From Nocardiopsaceae bacterium (lineage in GTDB: Bacteria; Actinomycetota; Actinomycetes; Streptosporangiales; Streptosporangiaceae), in NCBI GenBank assembly GCA_017354375.1, contig JAFMRC010000004.1, positions 1-46,922 of the forward strand: a stretch of DNA of 46,922 bases, read 5' to 3'. The position numbers and the translations under genes were made by a program. This document shows, in pieces, positions 1-10,800 of this stretch. Below the pieces are notes generated by a model that ran no database searches, was not told where the DNA came from, and saw nothing but the letters and a program-made list of their open reading frames with translations. Numbering within the stretch: position 1 is the first letter of the stretch; every line of letters begins with the position of its first letter.

Positions 1-2
1 TC

Positions 3-1265
3 GCCGTTGCCCCGGCCGCCGCCGGGGCGGCGACGGGCCAGGCGCTCCGGCAACTGCCGTGCCCCGCCCCAGGGCAGGCGGCGGATGTGACCCTGCCCGC
101 GGTGAACCCGCCGGTCGCGATCAGCGGCAAGCCGTACAGCATAAGCTACGGCTCCCTGCCCCTGACGTTCACCGGTCATCGGGCCAGCTCCGGCTCGCTG
201 TGCACCGTGATCTCCAATCGAGGCGCGCTGCCGGTCTACGCGAACATCCAGGACCCGTCCAACTCCTTCCAGGTCGCGTCCAGCGTTACCACGGCCACGG
301 TTAACTTCTACCCCGCTGACTCTCCGGTGACGGATGTTCCCCGCTGCGACTTCAGCAAGCTCCAGTCGATGTCCAACCCGCTTGAGCAGCTGCTGGCCCG
401 CTACTTCGCCAACACGAACAATTGCCTGCTCACCGCCAGCAGCCACGCCAGTGGCGACCTCATCGCCCGGTGGTCGATCCCCGGCTTCGTCGAGCACGCG
501 CGGAACCAGGATGGCCCGCCGGTCTACTCCACTCGCCCGCTGACCTACTACGTCGACCTCGGCAACATTCCCGGTGCCGCGGCACGGCCGGCCTCCTTCC
601 AGGACACCCTCCAGCGCCTGGAGACCTATCTCCACACCACGCTCATCCGGAACCTGCCGATGATCACCGACATCGGGATCATCCAGGACCCGCCCGCCCA
701 CCTCACGATTACCGACCCGATGCACCGCACCATCGGGCTCAGCCGTGGCGGCAGGATCAGCACATTCCCGGGCGCCGGGTACAAGGAAGTCGGCAACCGG
801 TCCTTCGCGTGGATACTCGAGCCGGTGCCGGGCACCTACCGCGTTACCGCCAGCGGCAATCCCGGTTCCAGGTTCACCACCGACTTTACCGTCCAGCAGT
901 TCCTCGGCCACGGCACCAGCCAGCTCGTCCAGAACACCCCGTGGCAAGGCGCCCTCCCCCACGACGGAACCGCCACGAGGACGTTCTCCGCTGGCGACTC
1001 CTCGGTCGCCCCCGTACTCGGCGCCCGCACCAGCGCCAGCCGCTACGGCCGGGGGGACAAGGTGCCCTTTACCCTCGGCAACTCCGTCATCCCATTCGGA
1101 CCCGCCACCGTCACCTGGTCATTTGGCGACGGGACCACGGCCACCGGCGGCACCGCAACCCACCGGTACGCAGCCTCCGGCACGTACACCCCCACCGTCA
1201 CCGTGACTAACGCGCTGGGTTACTCCGCCACTGAGACGCTCCCGCGCGTAACCATCGAGCCGTAA
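3..1265 (+). CDS. Secreted/cell-surface protein with C-terminal PKD domain (5' end outside window)
   Basis: Frame is open upstream of the listed GTG at 87 to the window edge (AVAPAAAGAATGQALRQLPCPAPGQ..., Ala-rich signal-peptide-like); C-term VTWSFGDGTTATGG..HRYAASGTYTPTVTVTNALG is a classic PKD repeat. Confidence 0.75.
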   Translation, partial: AVAPAAAGAATGQALRQLPCPAPGQAADVTLPAVNPPVAISGKPYSISYGSLPLTFTGHRASSGSLCTVISNRGALPVYANIQDPSNSFQVASSVTTATVNFYPADSPVTDVPRCDFSKLQSMSNPLEQLLARYFANTNNCLLTASSHASGDLIARWSIPGFVEHARNQDGPPVYSTRPLTYYVDLGNIPGAAARPASFQDTLQRLETYLHTTLIRNLPMITDIGIIQDPPAHLTITDPMHRTIGLSRGGRISTFPGAGYKEVGNRSFAWILEPVPGTYRVTASGNPGSRFTTDFTVQQFLGHGTSQLVQNTPWQGALPHDGTATRTFSAGDSSVAPVLGARTSASRYGRGDKVPFTLGNSVIPFGPATVTWSFGDGTTATGGTATHRYAASGTYTPTVTVTNALGYSATETLPRVTIEP

Positions 1266-1311
1266 CGGCCGACGCCTCAGCCGGACTGGCGTGTGGCGGG
1301 ATCCCGGGCTT

Positions 1312-1356
1312 CGCGTGGAGGATATGTGAGCAGAGAGCGCACTTATCCTCCACGCG
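1312..1356. repeat. Dispersed 45-bp hairpin element, copy A
   Basis: CGCGTGGAGGATATGTGAGCAGAGAGCGCACTTATCCTCCACGCG; long stem with 5-nt loop; 44/45 identity (inverted) with 20446-20490. Confidence 0.9.
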
Positions 1357-1517
1357 AGCGTGATAACGGCACCAGGGTCGCAAACGGGGTCCGAAACGGG
1401 CGCCCGAAAGCCCTCCTTGCGGGGGCGTCATTCGCCAATAGCATCCCATTCATTGGCATACGTGAATGTACGGCCGGATCTGGTGCATCGCTGTCACAAT
1501 GGGATAGATAACGTTGG

Positions 1518-3680
1518 ATGGCTGGCAGGAGGTACGGGGTGCCGGCGGATTTCCCGCCAGCGGGGGCCGGGCAGCAGCCTGCCGGGCTCGGGCTGGGAAC
1601 GCTGATCGGCGGCTACCGGCTGGAGGGACGGATCGGGGCCGGCGGCATGGCGACGGTCTTCCGCGCCCGGGATGAGGCGCTCGGCCGCCTCGTCGCGCTG
1701 AAGGTGCTGGGACCCGCGGCGGCCGCAGACGAGAAGTTCCGCGAGCGGTTCGTTCGTGAATCGCAGGCCGCCTCCCTCGTCGACCACCCGAACATCATTC
1801 CCGTCTACGCGGCGGGCGAGCAAGACGGCATCCTCTACCTGGCGATGCGGTTCGTCTCCGGCGGCGACCTGCACTCGGTGGTCGAACGGGAAGGGCCGCT
1901 GACGCCGACACGGGCGATTGCCCTGCTGTATCCCGTCGCGTCGGCGCTGGACACGGCACATCGTGCGGGCATCGTGCACCGGGACGTGAAGCCCGCCAAC
2001 GTCCTCATCGACATGAGCCCGGGACGGCCCGACCACCCGTACCTGTCCGATTTCGGCCTCGCGAAGCGAGACGTCATGGCCACCATGACCAGGGCGGGGG
2101 AGTTCGTCGGCACCACGAGTTACGCGGCACCGGAGCAGATCGCCGGGCGCTCGCCGCGGCCAGAAAGCGATCAGTACGCGCTGGCCTGCGTGACGTTCAC
2201 CCTGCTGACCGCCCGGTTGCCGTTCGCGCATAGTTCCCCGGAGGCGGTGCTGTGGGCACAGATGTCCCAGCCACCGCCTCGCGTTACCCCGATGCGCCCG
2301 GACCTGCCTGCGGTGGTAGACGACGTGCTGGCCCGGGCGCTGGCCAAGGAGCCGCTCGACCGGTTCCCGAGCTGCGTCGACTTCGTTCATGTCCTGGCCC
2401 AGGCGCTGGCCGGCGACCCGCTGGCCAGTGAACCGTCGGCCAGCGGGGCATGGTCCGGGAGCCCGCCCGACCGGTCCGGGTCCCGGCATCCGTCATTCCC
2501 GGTGCCCGGCCCTTCTCACGTGCCGCCGGAACTCGCTCCGGAAAAACCGAAACGGTCACGCCGACCCGTGATCGCCGCGGTTGCGGGTGCGACCGCCGTG
2601 ATCGCCGCCGCGGCGGTAGTCGGCATGATCATGCTGGACAAGCCCAGTGCCCCGGCGGGCAGCAAGCCCGGCGCCCCGGGAGGCAGGGGTACTACGAGGC
2701 AAGAGGCCGGGGGAGGGCCGAAAATCTCGGCGCGCCGCGTGGCGGTCCTGGGTGACCCGCGTAACGCCACCGTCCTTGGCGCCGCGTTCGGATCGGGCGG
2801 GAAGCTCCGCATTCTCGATAGCAACGACATCGCCTACACGTTCTCCCTTGGCTCGCGGAAGGTGGTCAACAGGTCCGTCCTGGGCAGCTACGGGCCTTAC
2901 GGAACGCAGTTCAGCCTGGACGGAGAGGCGCTCGCCGCTCCCGATAGCAACTGCGTCCAGGGCGGTTCGGGGCCGTGCGCCTATCAGCTTTTCTGGTTCG
3001 GTGTCCCGGATCTCGGCAACGAATGGAACGGGACCCTGGACGCCGGCCCCGGTAGCGGCGTCGCGCTGGGCGACTACACGATGGTCGTCAGCGGTACGGA
3101 TGGGTACGGGATCCGGGTGCTGAACCTGCGGACGCTCGCCGCCCCGTTGAACGTGACCAATCCCGGCCACCGGGATGCCGGCGCCCTCGCGCTCAGCCCG
3201 GACGGAGGCACCGCGGCCGCCGTCGCGGCGGGCACGGGACCGGTCCGCCACGTCTACGTGTGGCACCTGGCGGAACCGTCGGCGCCCCCCGCCGTCATCA
3301 ACATTCCGAGCGGGCTCGGCGTCAGCAAACCGTCGGCCTCCGAAGCGGGGATGCCGCTCGCGCTGGCCGGCTCGACGCTTGCCGCCAGCGACGGCGTGAC
3401 CACCAACGTGTACAACCTGGCGTCACGGCGACGGACCGCCACCGTGCCCGCGGGCCTGCTCGGGATCAGCCCGGTCGGCCCGCTCCTCGCGACCGCGGAC
3501 CAGCAGAACTCCGCCACCGTTGACCTCCGGGATGCGGCGACCGGGAAGCTCGTCGCGACCCTAGCCATCCCGGGAGAGCACGAGCCCCCATCGGCGGTGA
3601 CGTTCAGCGCCGACGGCCGGTCCCTCGCCATCGGCTATGCCGACGGCAAGACGTACGTCTGGCACCTCACGGGGTCATAG
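1518..3680 (+). CDS. PknB-type Ser/Thr protein kinase with TM segment and C-terminal WD40-like beta-propeller
   Basis: GRIGAGGMATVFRARD, VALKVL, HRDVKPANVLID, DFGLAK, SYAAPEQ motifs; TM VIAAVAGATAVIAAAAVVGMIML; C-term repeats such as VTFSADGRSLAIGYADGKTYVWHL. Confidence 0.95.
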   Translation: MAGRRYGVPADFPPAGAGQQPAGLGLGTLIGGYRLEGRIGAGGMATVFRARDEALGRLVALKVLGPAAAADEKFRERFVRESQAASLVDHPNIIPVYAAGEQDGILYLAMRFVSGGDLHSVVEREGPLTPTRAIALLYPVASALDTAHRAGIVHRDVKPANVLIDMSPGRPDHPYLSDFGLAKRDVMATMTRAGEFVGTTSYAAPEQIAGRSPRPESDQYALACVTFTLLTARLPFAHSSPEAVLWAQMSQPPPRVTPMRPDLPAVVDDVLARALAKEPLDRFPSCVDFVHVLAQALAGDPLASEPSASGAWSGSPPDRSGSRHPSFPVPGPSHVPPELAPEKPKRSRRPVIAAVAGATAVIAAAAVVGMIMLDKPSAPAGSKPGAPGGRGTTRQEAGGGPKISARRVAVLGDPRNATVLGAAFGSGGKLRILDSNDIAYTFSLGSRKVVNRSVLGSYGPYGTQFSLDGEALAAPDSNCVQGGSGPCAYQLFWFGVPDLGNEWNGTLDAGPGSGVALGDYTMVVSGTDGYGIRVLNLRTLAAPLNVTNPGHRDAGALALSPDGGTAAAVAAGTGPVRHVYVWHLAEPSAPPAVINIPSGLGVSKPSASEAGMPLALAGSTLAASDGVTTNVYNLASRRRTATVPAGLLGISPVGPLLATADQQNSATVDLRDAATGKLVATLAIPGEHEPPSAVTFSADGRSLAIGYADGKTYVWHLTGS

Positions 3681-4173
3681 AAGACCCTGACCGCGGCGGG
3701 TCACGGAGCAGGGCGAGGGCGGGGCCGAACAGGGACTCGGCCCGCGGCGTCCGCTCCAGCAACTCGATCACGGTGCCGCGGGCGTGGCCGGCGTCGAGGT
3801 ACGCCCAGCGCACCGGGTTTCCCTGGCCGGTGCCGTCGATGAGGAGATCGGCCCCCGCGAGACGCTCGTCGAAGTCGCTCACCAGGAAGGCGAGGTGGTG
3901 CATGCCCTCCCCGTGGGCGGCGAGGAATTCCGCGTGCGGGGACCGGTCGTCCAGCGGCTCCAGCAGTTCCAGCAGCACGCCGCCCAGCACGCCGAACGCG
4001 ATCCGCAGCGAGAACGGGACCGGCTTGCCGCGCACCAGGGCCGCGTCGAAGCGCGACTCGGCCCCCATGCTCAGGAACGGCCCGGCGCCGAGGCGCTCGC
4101 CCAGCTCCCGCTGGGCGGCGGCGCAGTCCCGCACCACCCAGCCGACGTGGAACAGCTCCGGCAGCGGCGGCAT
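3667..4173 (-). CDS. VOC/glyoxalase family protein
   Basis: FHVGWVVRDCAAAQRELGERLGAGPF..., EGMHHLAFLVSDFDERL, TVIELLE; 3 nt after the lipoyl-domain gene stop. Confidence 0.85.
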   Translation of the reverse strand: MPPLPELFHVGWVVRDCAAAQRELGERLGAGPFLSMGAESRFDAALVRGKPVPFSLRIAFGVLGGVLLELLEPLDDRSPHAEFLAAHGEGMHHLAFLVSDFDERLAGADLLIDGTGQGNPVRWAYLDAGHARGTVIELLERTPRAESLFGPALALLRDPPRSGSSMTP

Positions 4174-4176
4174 CGC

Positions 4177-4425
4177 CTAAACCTCGGCCGTCTCGATGAC
4201 GCACACCGGGTCGCCGATCCGGACGTCGGTCCCCTCGGAAACCGAGTGCTCGACCATGACGCCCCCGGCGGTGGCCTCGATCTCCTGGCTTATCTTGTCC
4301 GTCTCGATCTCATACAGCGGGTCGCCCGCGCGGAACCGCTCGCCCGGCTGCCGGCAGAACCGGACGACCGTCGCCTCCTCCATCGTCATCCCGATCTTGG
4401 GAAGCGGAACCGCCACCCGCGCCAT
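4177..4425 (-). CDS. Stand-alone biotinyl/lipoyl domain protein (82 aa)
   Basis: MARVAVPLPKIGMTMEEATVVRF...YEIETDKISQEIEATAGGVM: ETDK lipoylation motif; start overlaps E1beta stop (ATGA). The listed 243-aa ORF extends antisense-like upstream and is over-long. Confidence 0.85.
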   Translation of the reverse strand: MARVAVPLPKIGMTMEEATVVRFCRQPGERFRAGDPLYEIETDKISQEIEATAGGVMVEHSVSEGTDVRIGDPVCVIETAEV

Positions 4426-5402
4426 CAGGCGCGCACCTCCGCAAGCGAGCGGATCGCTCCGGCGATCCGCTCCTCGCCCGGGATCACGTGCGCCTCGGCG
4501 CCCGGCGCGTACGGCATCGCCACGTTCGGCGTCGTCACCCGCCGCACCGGGCCCTTCAGGAGCGAGAACCCGCGGTCGGAAACCACGGCCGCGACCTGGC
4601 TCGCCGCCGAGCAGCACTCGCGCGCCTCGTCCACGACGACGAGCCGCCCGGTCTTCTCCACGGACGAGAGCACCGCGTCGTAGTCGAAGGGCACCAGCGT
4701 GCGGGGGTCGATCACCTCCGCGCTCACCCCCTCGGCCTCCAGCGCGGAGGCCGCGGCCAGCGAGGGCTTCAGCATCCGCCCGATCGCCACGACCGTGACG
4801 TCGTCCCCGGCCCGGCGGAGGGCCGCCTTCCCGAACGGGACGAGGTGCTCGCCATCGGGCACGTCGCCCAGCTCGCCGCCCCGGCCGTTCGGCTCGAAGA
4901 CGAAGCACGGGTTCGGGCTGCGGATCGCGGTCTTCACCAGGCCCTTCGCGTCGGCGGGCGTGGCGGGGACCGCCACGTTGAGCCCGCCGAGGTTCATCAG
5001 CATCGCATACGGCGTGTCGGAGTGCTGCGCCGCGTTCGCGGAGCCCCCGCCGCAGGTGGCGATCACCGTGATCGGGAGCGAGACCTGCCCGCCGGTCATC
5101 AGGCGGAGCTTGGACATCTGGTTCCCGATCGCGTCCATGCCCGTGTAGAGGAAGTTCGAGAACATCATCTGCACCACCGGCCGGTACCCGGCCGCGGCGA
5201 GCCCGACGGACATGCCGGTGAGCGTGGTCTCGCTGATCGGCGTGTTGCGGATCCGGCCGCGGCCGAACCGCTCGCGTACCCCGCGCAGGTCACCGACGAT
5301 CGACAACTCGACGTCCTCACCGTAGACGATGACCTTCTCATCGCGGGCCATCTCCTCCACCACCGCGTCATGGATGGCCGCCAGCAGCCGGGTGCGGGCC
5401 AC
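4425..5402 (-). CDS. 2-oxoacid/acetoin dehydrogenase E1 component, beta subunit
   Basis: EKVIVYGEDVE, ISETTLTGMSVGLAAAGYRPVVQMMFSNF, VIDPRTLVPFD motifs of PDH/acetoin DH E1beta. Confidence 0.93.
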   Translation of the reverse strand: MARTRLLAAIHDAVVEEMARDEKVIVYGEDVELSIVGDLRGVRERFGRGRIRNTPISETTLTGMSVGLAAAGYRPVVQMMFSNFLYTGMDAIGNQMSKLRLMTGGQVSLPITVIATCGGGSANAAQHSDTPYAMLMNLGGLNVAVPATPADAKGLVKTAIRSPNPCFVFEPNGRGGELGDVPDGEHLVPFGKAALRRAGDDVTVVAIGRMLKPSLAAASALEAEGVSAEVIDPRTLVPFDYDAVLSSVEKTGRLVVVDEARECCSAASQVAAVVSDRGFSLLKGPVRRVTTPNVAMPYAPGAEAHVIPGEERIAGAIRSLAEVRA

Positions 5403-5405
5403 CTG

Positions 5406-6422
5406 TCACACCTCCCCGGGAACGGATTCGGGCTCGGGAGCGGGCTCGGGAGCGAACATCAGCGTCTCGGCGAGCCCGGGGTCGGCGAGCTCGCCGGCCT
5501 CGGCGTAGGCGATGGCCTCGGTGACCCGGTCGCCGACCGTGGCCTCGATCCGGTCGAGGGCCGCCTTGTCCGCCGGGCCGGACGAGAGGATCCAGGTGCG
5601 GAACCGCGCGATCGGATCCCGGCTCCGCCACTCCTCGATCTCCTCGGCTCCCCGGTAGCTGCCGCCGCCCAGCACGAAGGACTCGGCCTCGAAATGCCCC
5701 TGGATCCGGTACGTGCGCGCCTCAAGGAACGACGGCCCGCCGCCCTCGCGGGCACGCCGGATCGCGTTCCCGGCCGCCCGCCAGACTTCCGTCACGTCGT
5801 TGCCGTCGAACTCTTCGGCCGGGATGCCGAACGCGCGGGCCCGGTCCGCGATCCGTCCCGCGGTCACCTGCGCCGCTGGGGTGAACTCGGCGAACCCGTT
5901 GTGCTCGCAGACGAACACCAGCGGCAACCGCCACAGCGCCGACACGTTGAGCGTCTCCATCAGCGCGCCCTGGTTCGCCGCGCCGTCGCCGAAGAAGCAC
6001 ACCGCGACCCGGCCGGATCCGTCGAGCTGCGCGCCGAACGCCGCCCCGCACGCGATCGACAGGCCCGCGCCCACGATCCCGTTCGCGCCGAGGATCCCCT
6101 TCGACAGGTCCGCGACGTGCATCGACCCGCCCATCCCCCGGCAGATGCCCTCGCGCTTCCCCCGGATCTCGGCCATCATCGCCCGCACGTCCCCGCCCTT
6201 GGCCAGGAAATGGCCGTGCCCGCGGTGGGTCGATGTCGCGTAGTCGCGATCCGTCAGGTGCGCGCACACCCCGGTGGCGACCGCCTCTTCCCCGATGTAC
6301 AGGTGCACGGCGCCGGGCAGCTTGCCGGCGGCGCTGTCGTCACGCAGCCGTTCCTCGACCCGGCGGATGAGCACCATCGACTCATAGAGCCGGAGCGCCT
6401 CGTCGCGGTCCACTCTCCGCAC
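5406..6422 (-). CDS. 2-oxoacid/acetoin dehydrogenase E1 component, alpha subunit (TPP-dependent)
   Basis: STHRGHGHFLAKGGD, MGGSMHVADLSKGILGANGIVGAGLSIACGAA, CFFGDGAANQGALMETLN TPP motif. Confidence 0.93.
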   Translation of the reverse strand: MRRVDRDEALRLYESMVLIRRVEERLRDDSAAGKLPGAVHLYIGEEAVATGVCAHLTDRDYATSTHRGHGHFLAKGGDVRAMMAEIRGKREGICRGMGGSMHVADLSKGILGANGIVGAGLSIACGAAFGAQLDGSGRVAVCFFGDGAANQGALMETLNVSALWRLPLVFVCEHNGFAEFTPAAQVTAGRIADRARAFGIPAEEFDGNDVTEVWRAAGNAIRRAREGGGPSFLEARTYRIQGHFEAESFVLGGGSYRGAEEIEEWRSRDPIARFRTWILSSGPADKAALDRIEATVGDRVTEAIAYAEAGELADPGLAETLMFAPEPAPEPESVPGEV

Positions 6423-6521
6423 CTCCCCCTATCCGGGGATATATCTAGATAAATGTGAATCCAGCATCGCACTCCATCATCTGTCGGTGAAGACTGGCAC
6501 TGAGACGGGTACGTTCACGAC

Positions 6522-7523
<1,002 letters not shown>

Positions 7524-7548
7524 TGGCGACTCCCCCGTCTCCCCGGCT

Positions 7549-7581
7549 TCAGCTGCCGTAGTGGTAGCGGGCCTTCTTCAC
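7549..7581 (-). pseudogene. Relic of a YoeB-type toxin: only VKKARYHYGS* left
   Basis: GTG overlaps yefM TGA (GTGA); codons GTG AAG AAG GCC CGC TAC CAC TAC GGC AGC TGA; ARYHY is the conserved YoeB C-terminal motif. Confidence 0.7.
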
Positions 7582-7829
7582 GGCTCACTCGCAAGGGAAT
7601 CCAGCTCCTCCATCGTCTTATTGATACCTGGCTCGCCCGCCCTGTCCCGGGCTACCGCTTCCATGAGACGGCGGGCATTGGCCGAAGAACGCAGCAGGTA
7701 GATCGTCTCCTGCCAGGAGTCGTAGTCCTCCGCCGAAATCAGGACAGCGTCGCCGCCCTTCGATGAGATGCGGACGATGGCGGCGTCCAGATCGTCGGCG
7801 AGCGGCAGGGAAGCGACAAACCTGGACAT
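7578..7829 (-). CDS. YefM/Phd-family type II antitoxin (orphan)
   Basis: GDAVLISAEDYDSWQETIYLLRSSANARRLMEAVARDRAGE is the conserved YefM core. Confidence 0.9.
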   Translation of the reverse strand: MSRFVASLPLADDLDAAIVRISSKGGDAVLISAEDYDSWQETIYLLRSSANARRLMEAVARDRAGEPGINKTMEELDSLASEP

Positions 7830-7858
7830 GACCGGTCGGTGGTGGTTGGGTATCGGTC

Positions 7859-10800
7859 ATGCGACTGGGATACGCGTTGATCGCCGGGGCGGCAGCGGCT
7901 TATGTTAGCTTCTCGGGCCTCGCGCCCGCGTCCGCGTCTTCCCTGCATCAGGGAGGAACGGCATCCGCTCCGCCCGCCGCCGCGGCGGATCCGGCCTCGC
8001 TGGTGAACCCGCTGATCGGGACCGGGGGGAGCGGGGACACGTTCCCAGGGCCGGACATGCCGTTCGGGATGATGCAGTGGGGCCCGGACACCGCGCCCAC
8101 CCGGCCGGACGGCGGCGGGTACTCCTACGCCGCGAGCCAGGTCGCCGGGTACAGCCTCACCCACCTGTCCGGGCCCGGCTGCGGCGCCTACGGCGACGTG
8201 CCGATCCTGCCGACCACCGGCGCGGTCGGCTCGAACCCGGCGGCGGCCACCGAGACCTTCAGCCACAGCGAGGAAACCGCGCGGGCCGGGTACTACGCCA
8301 GCACCCTCGGCGACGGGGTCGCGGTGAAGCTGACCGACGCCACCCGGTCCGGGATCGGCACGTTCTCCTTCCCCTCCAGCACGCGGGCGAACCTGCTGCT
8401 GAAGCTGGACGACAGCCAGGATCCCGTCGATTCGGCCACCGAGCGGGTCATCGGCGACGACGAGGTGGCCGGGTCGGTGACCGCGGGCCACTTCTGCGAC
8501 AACCCGAACCCGCTCGAGCGCAGCTACACGCTGCACTTCAACATCGTCTTCAGCCAGCCATTCACCGCCACCTCGACCTGGAACGGCACCAGCGACTCCG
8601 GCTCCGCCATTCCGGGCGGGGTCGCGCTGACCTTTAACACCACGAAGGACCGGACGGTCACCGCGAAGGCCGGCATCTCGTTCACCAGCGACGCGAACGC
8701 CGCGGCCAACCGCGAGGCCGAGATACCGGGCTGGGACTTCGGCGCCGTGCGGCATGCCAACGTGGCCGCGTGGAACGCGATCCTGGGCCGGATCCAGGTC
8801 GCCGGAGGTTCTCCGGCGACGGAGGCGGAGTTCTATACGGCGCTGTACCACTCGCTGCTCTCCCCCAACGTGTTCAGCGACGTGAACGGGCAGTACACCG
8901 GATCCGACGGGAAGATCCACTCCGTCGTCCCCGGGCACGCCGACTACGCGAACTTCTCGGGCTGGGATACCTATCGCGGTCAGGCGGAACTGGAGGCGAT
9001 GGTGGCCCCGGCCCAGGCCAGCGACACGGTCACGTCGATGCTGGACGACTACGCGCAGTCGGGCATGCTGCCCAAGTGGAGCCTCGGCAACGGGGAGACC
9101 TTCACCCAGGCGGGCGATCCGGCGGACGCGATCATCGCCGGCTCGTACGCGTTCGGCGCCCGCGGCTTCGACGCGCGCACCGCGCTGAAGGACATGATCA
9201 CCGAGGCCACGTCCAGCAACGACATCCGGCCGGGCCAGGCGACCCTCGGCAAGGACGGCTACCTGCCGTTCGACGGGAGCTACGGCTGCTGCAACTTCTA
9301 CGGGCCGGTCTCGACCCAGCTGGAGTACGACACCGACGACTACGCCATCGCCTCCTTCGCCCGCGCCACCGGCGACGCGGCCGACTACAAGGCCTTCGCG
9401 ACGCGGGCGCAGAACTGGGAGAACGTATACAACCCGCAGACCGGCTACGTGCAGGCGCGGATGGCGAACGGCACCTGGCTCGGCGACTTCAGCCCGGGCA
9501 CCCCGTCGGGCTTCATCGAGGGGACGTCGGCGCAGTACACGCCGATGGTCCCGTTCGCGCTGCGGAAGCTGATCACCGCAGAGGGCGGCGACCACGCCTG
9601 GGTCAAGCGGCTGAACGGCCTGACCAGCAACCTCACCAGCCCCGGCCCCGCCAACGCCGACCTGTCGAACGAGCCGAGCCTGGAGATTCCGTACGAGTAC
9701 GACTACGCGGGCGCCCCCTATCGCACCCAGCAGGTGGTGCGGGAGGCGGAGCGGCAGCTGTATTCCGACGCCCCGAGCGGGATCCCCGGCAACGACGACC
9801 TGGGCGCGCTGAGCGCCGCCTACGTCTGGGACTCGCTCGGCTTCTCCCCCCAGACGCCGGGCACGCCGGTGCTGGCGCTGGGCAGCCCGGCGTTCCCGCG
9901 CATCGTCATAAACGGAAAAATCCGGATTTATGCGCCTGGAGCGGGGGGCGCTGCGGGCTCCGGGGGCGGGAACTCCGGGAGCGGGGACTCCGGGGGCTCG
10001 GGGGACGCGGGCGGCGTCGCCGCGACCAATCCGTACGTGCACGGACTGAGCCTGGACGGGCATCCCTGGAACGCCCCGTGGGTCGATTTCGGGGCGCTCA
10101 GCCACGGGGCCACGCTCTCCTACCGGCTGGGGAGCCGGCCGGACGCTGGATGGGGAAGCTCGATCCGTTCGGCGCCCCCGTCTGATCTTCTAGGCGGGAA
10201 GGCGGCACTCACCTCAGCCGGGCCCGCCAGCGGGCTCATCCTCGCGCCCGGCTCCTCCGGCACCGGGTCGGTCACGGTCGAGAACCTCACCTCGCGGCCG
10301 GTGACCGCCGCGTGGTCGGCCAGCCCGCCGTCCGGGGTCACGCTCGGCGCCACCTCCGGGAAGCTGGCCGTGCCCGCGAACGGTACCGCGACCGCCAGGT
10401 TCACCGTCACCGCCGGGTCCAAGACCGGCAGCTACCCGGTCAGGGTCAGCGCCGCCGGGGACGACTCCGCGCTCAACGTGGACGTCGCCAAGCCGGGCGA
10501 CGCGTGGCCGTACTACAACGACGTGGGCGTCTCCTCCGACGGGCAGGACGTGCCCGAGGGATACGACGGGGCCGGGTATACCTATTCGTCGAACGCCCTG
10601 GCCGCCGACGGCGTCAAGCCCGGCGGCACGCTCTCCGCGGGCGGCCTGCGGTACACCTGGCCGGACGAGCAGCCGGGAACGCTCGACAGCATCTGGTCGG
10701 CCGGGCAGACCGTCCCGCTCAGCCTGCCGTCGGGATCGACCCGGATCGGCCTGCTCGGCAGCGCTATCGACGCGGGCAGCGGCGGGGCGACCGGCACGCT

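Noticed and set aside
4488-6452. 654-aa + strand ORF antisense to E1alpha/E1beta
   Set aside because: His/Arg/Gly-rich composition typical of antisense frames in high-GC DNA; the minus-strand genes are unambiguous.
7739-10105. 788-aa minus ORF antisense to GH92
   Set aside because: GC-frame artefact; no recognisable domain, while the plus strand encodes a clear GH92 enzyme.
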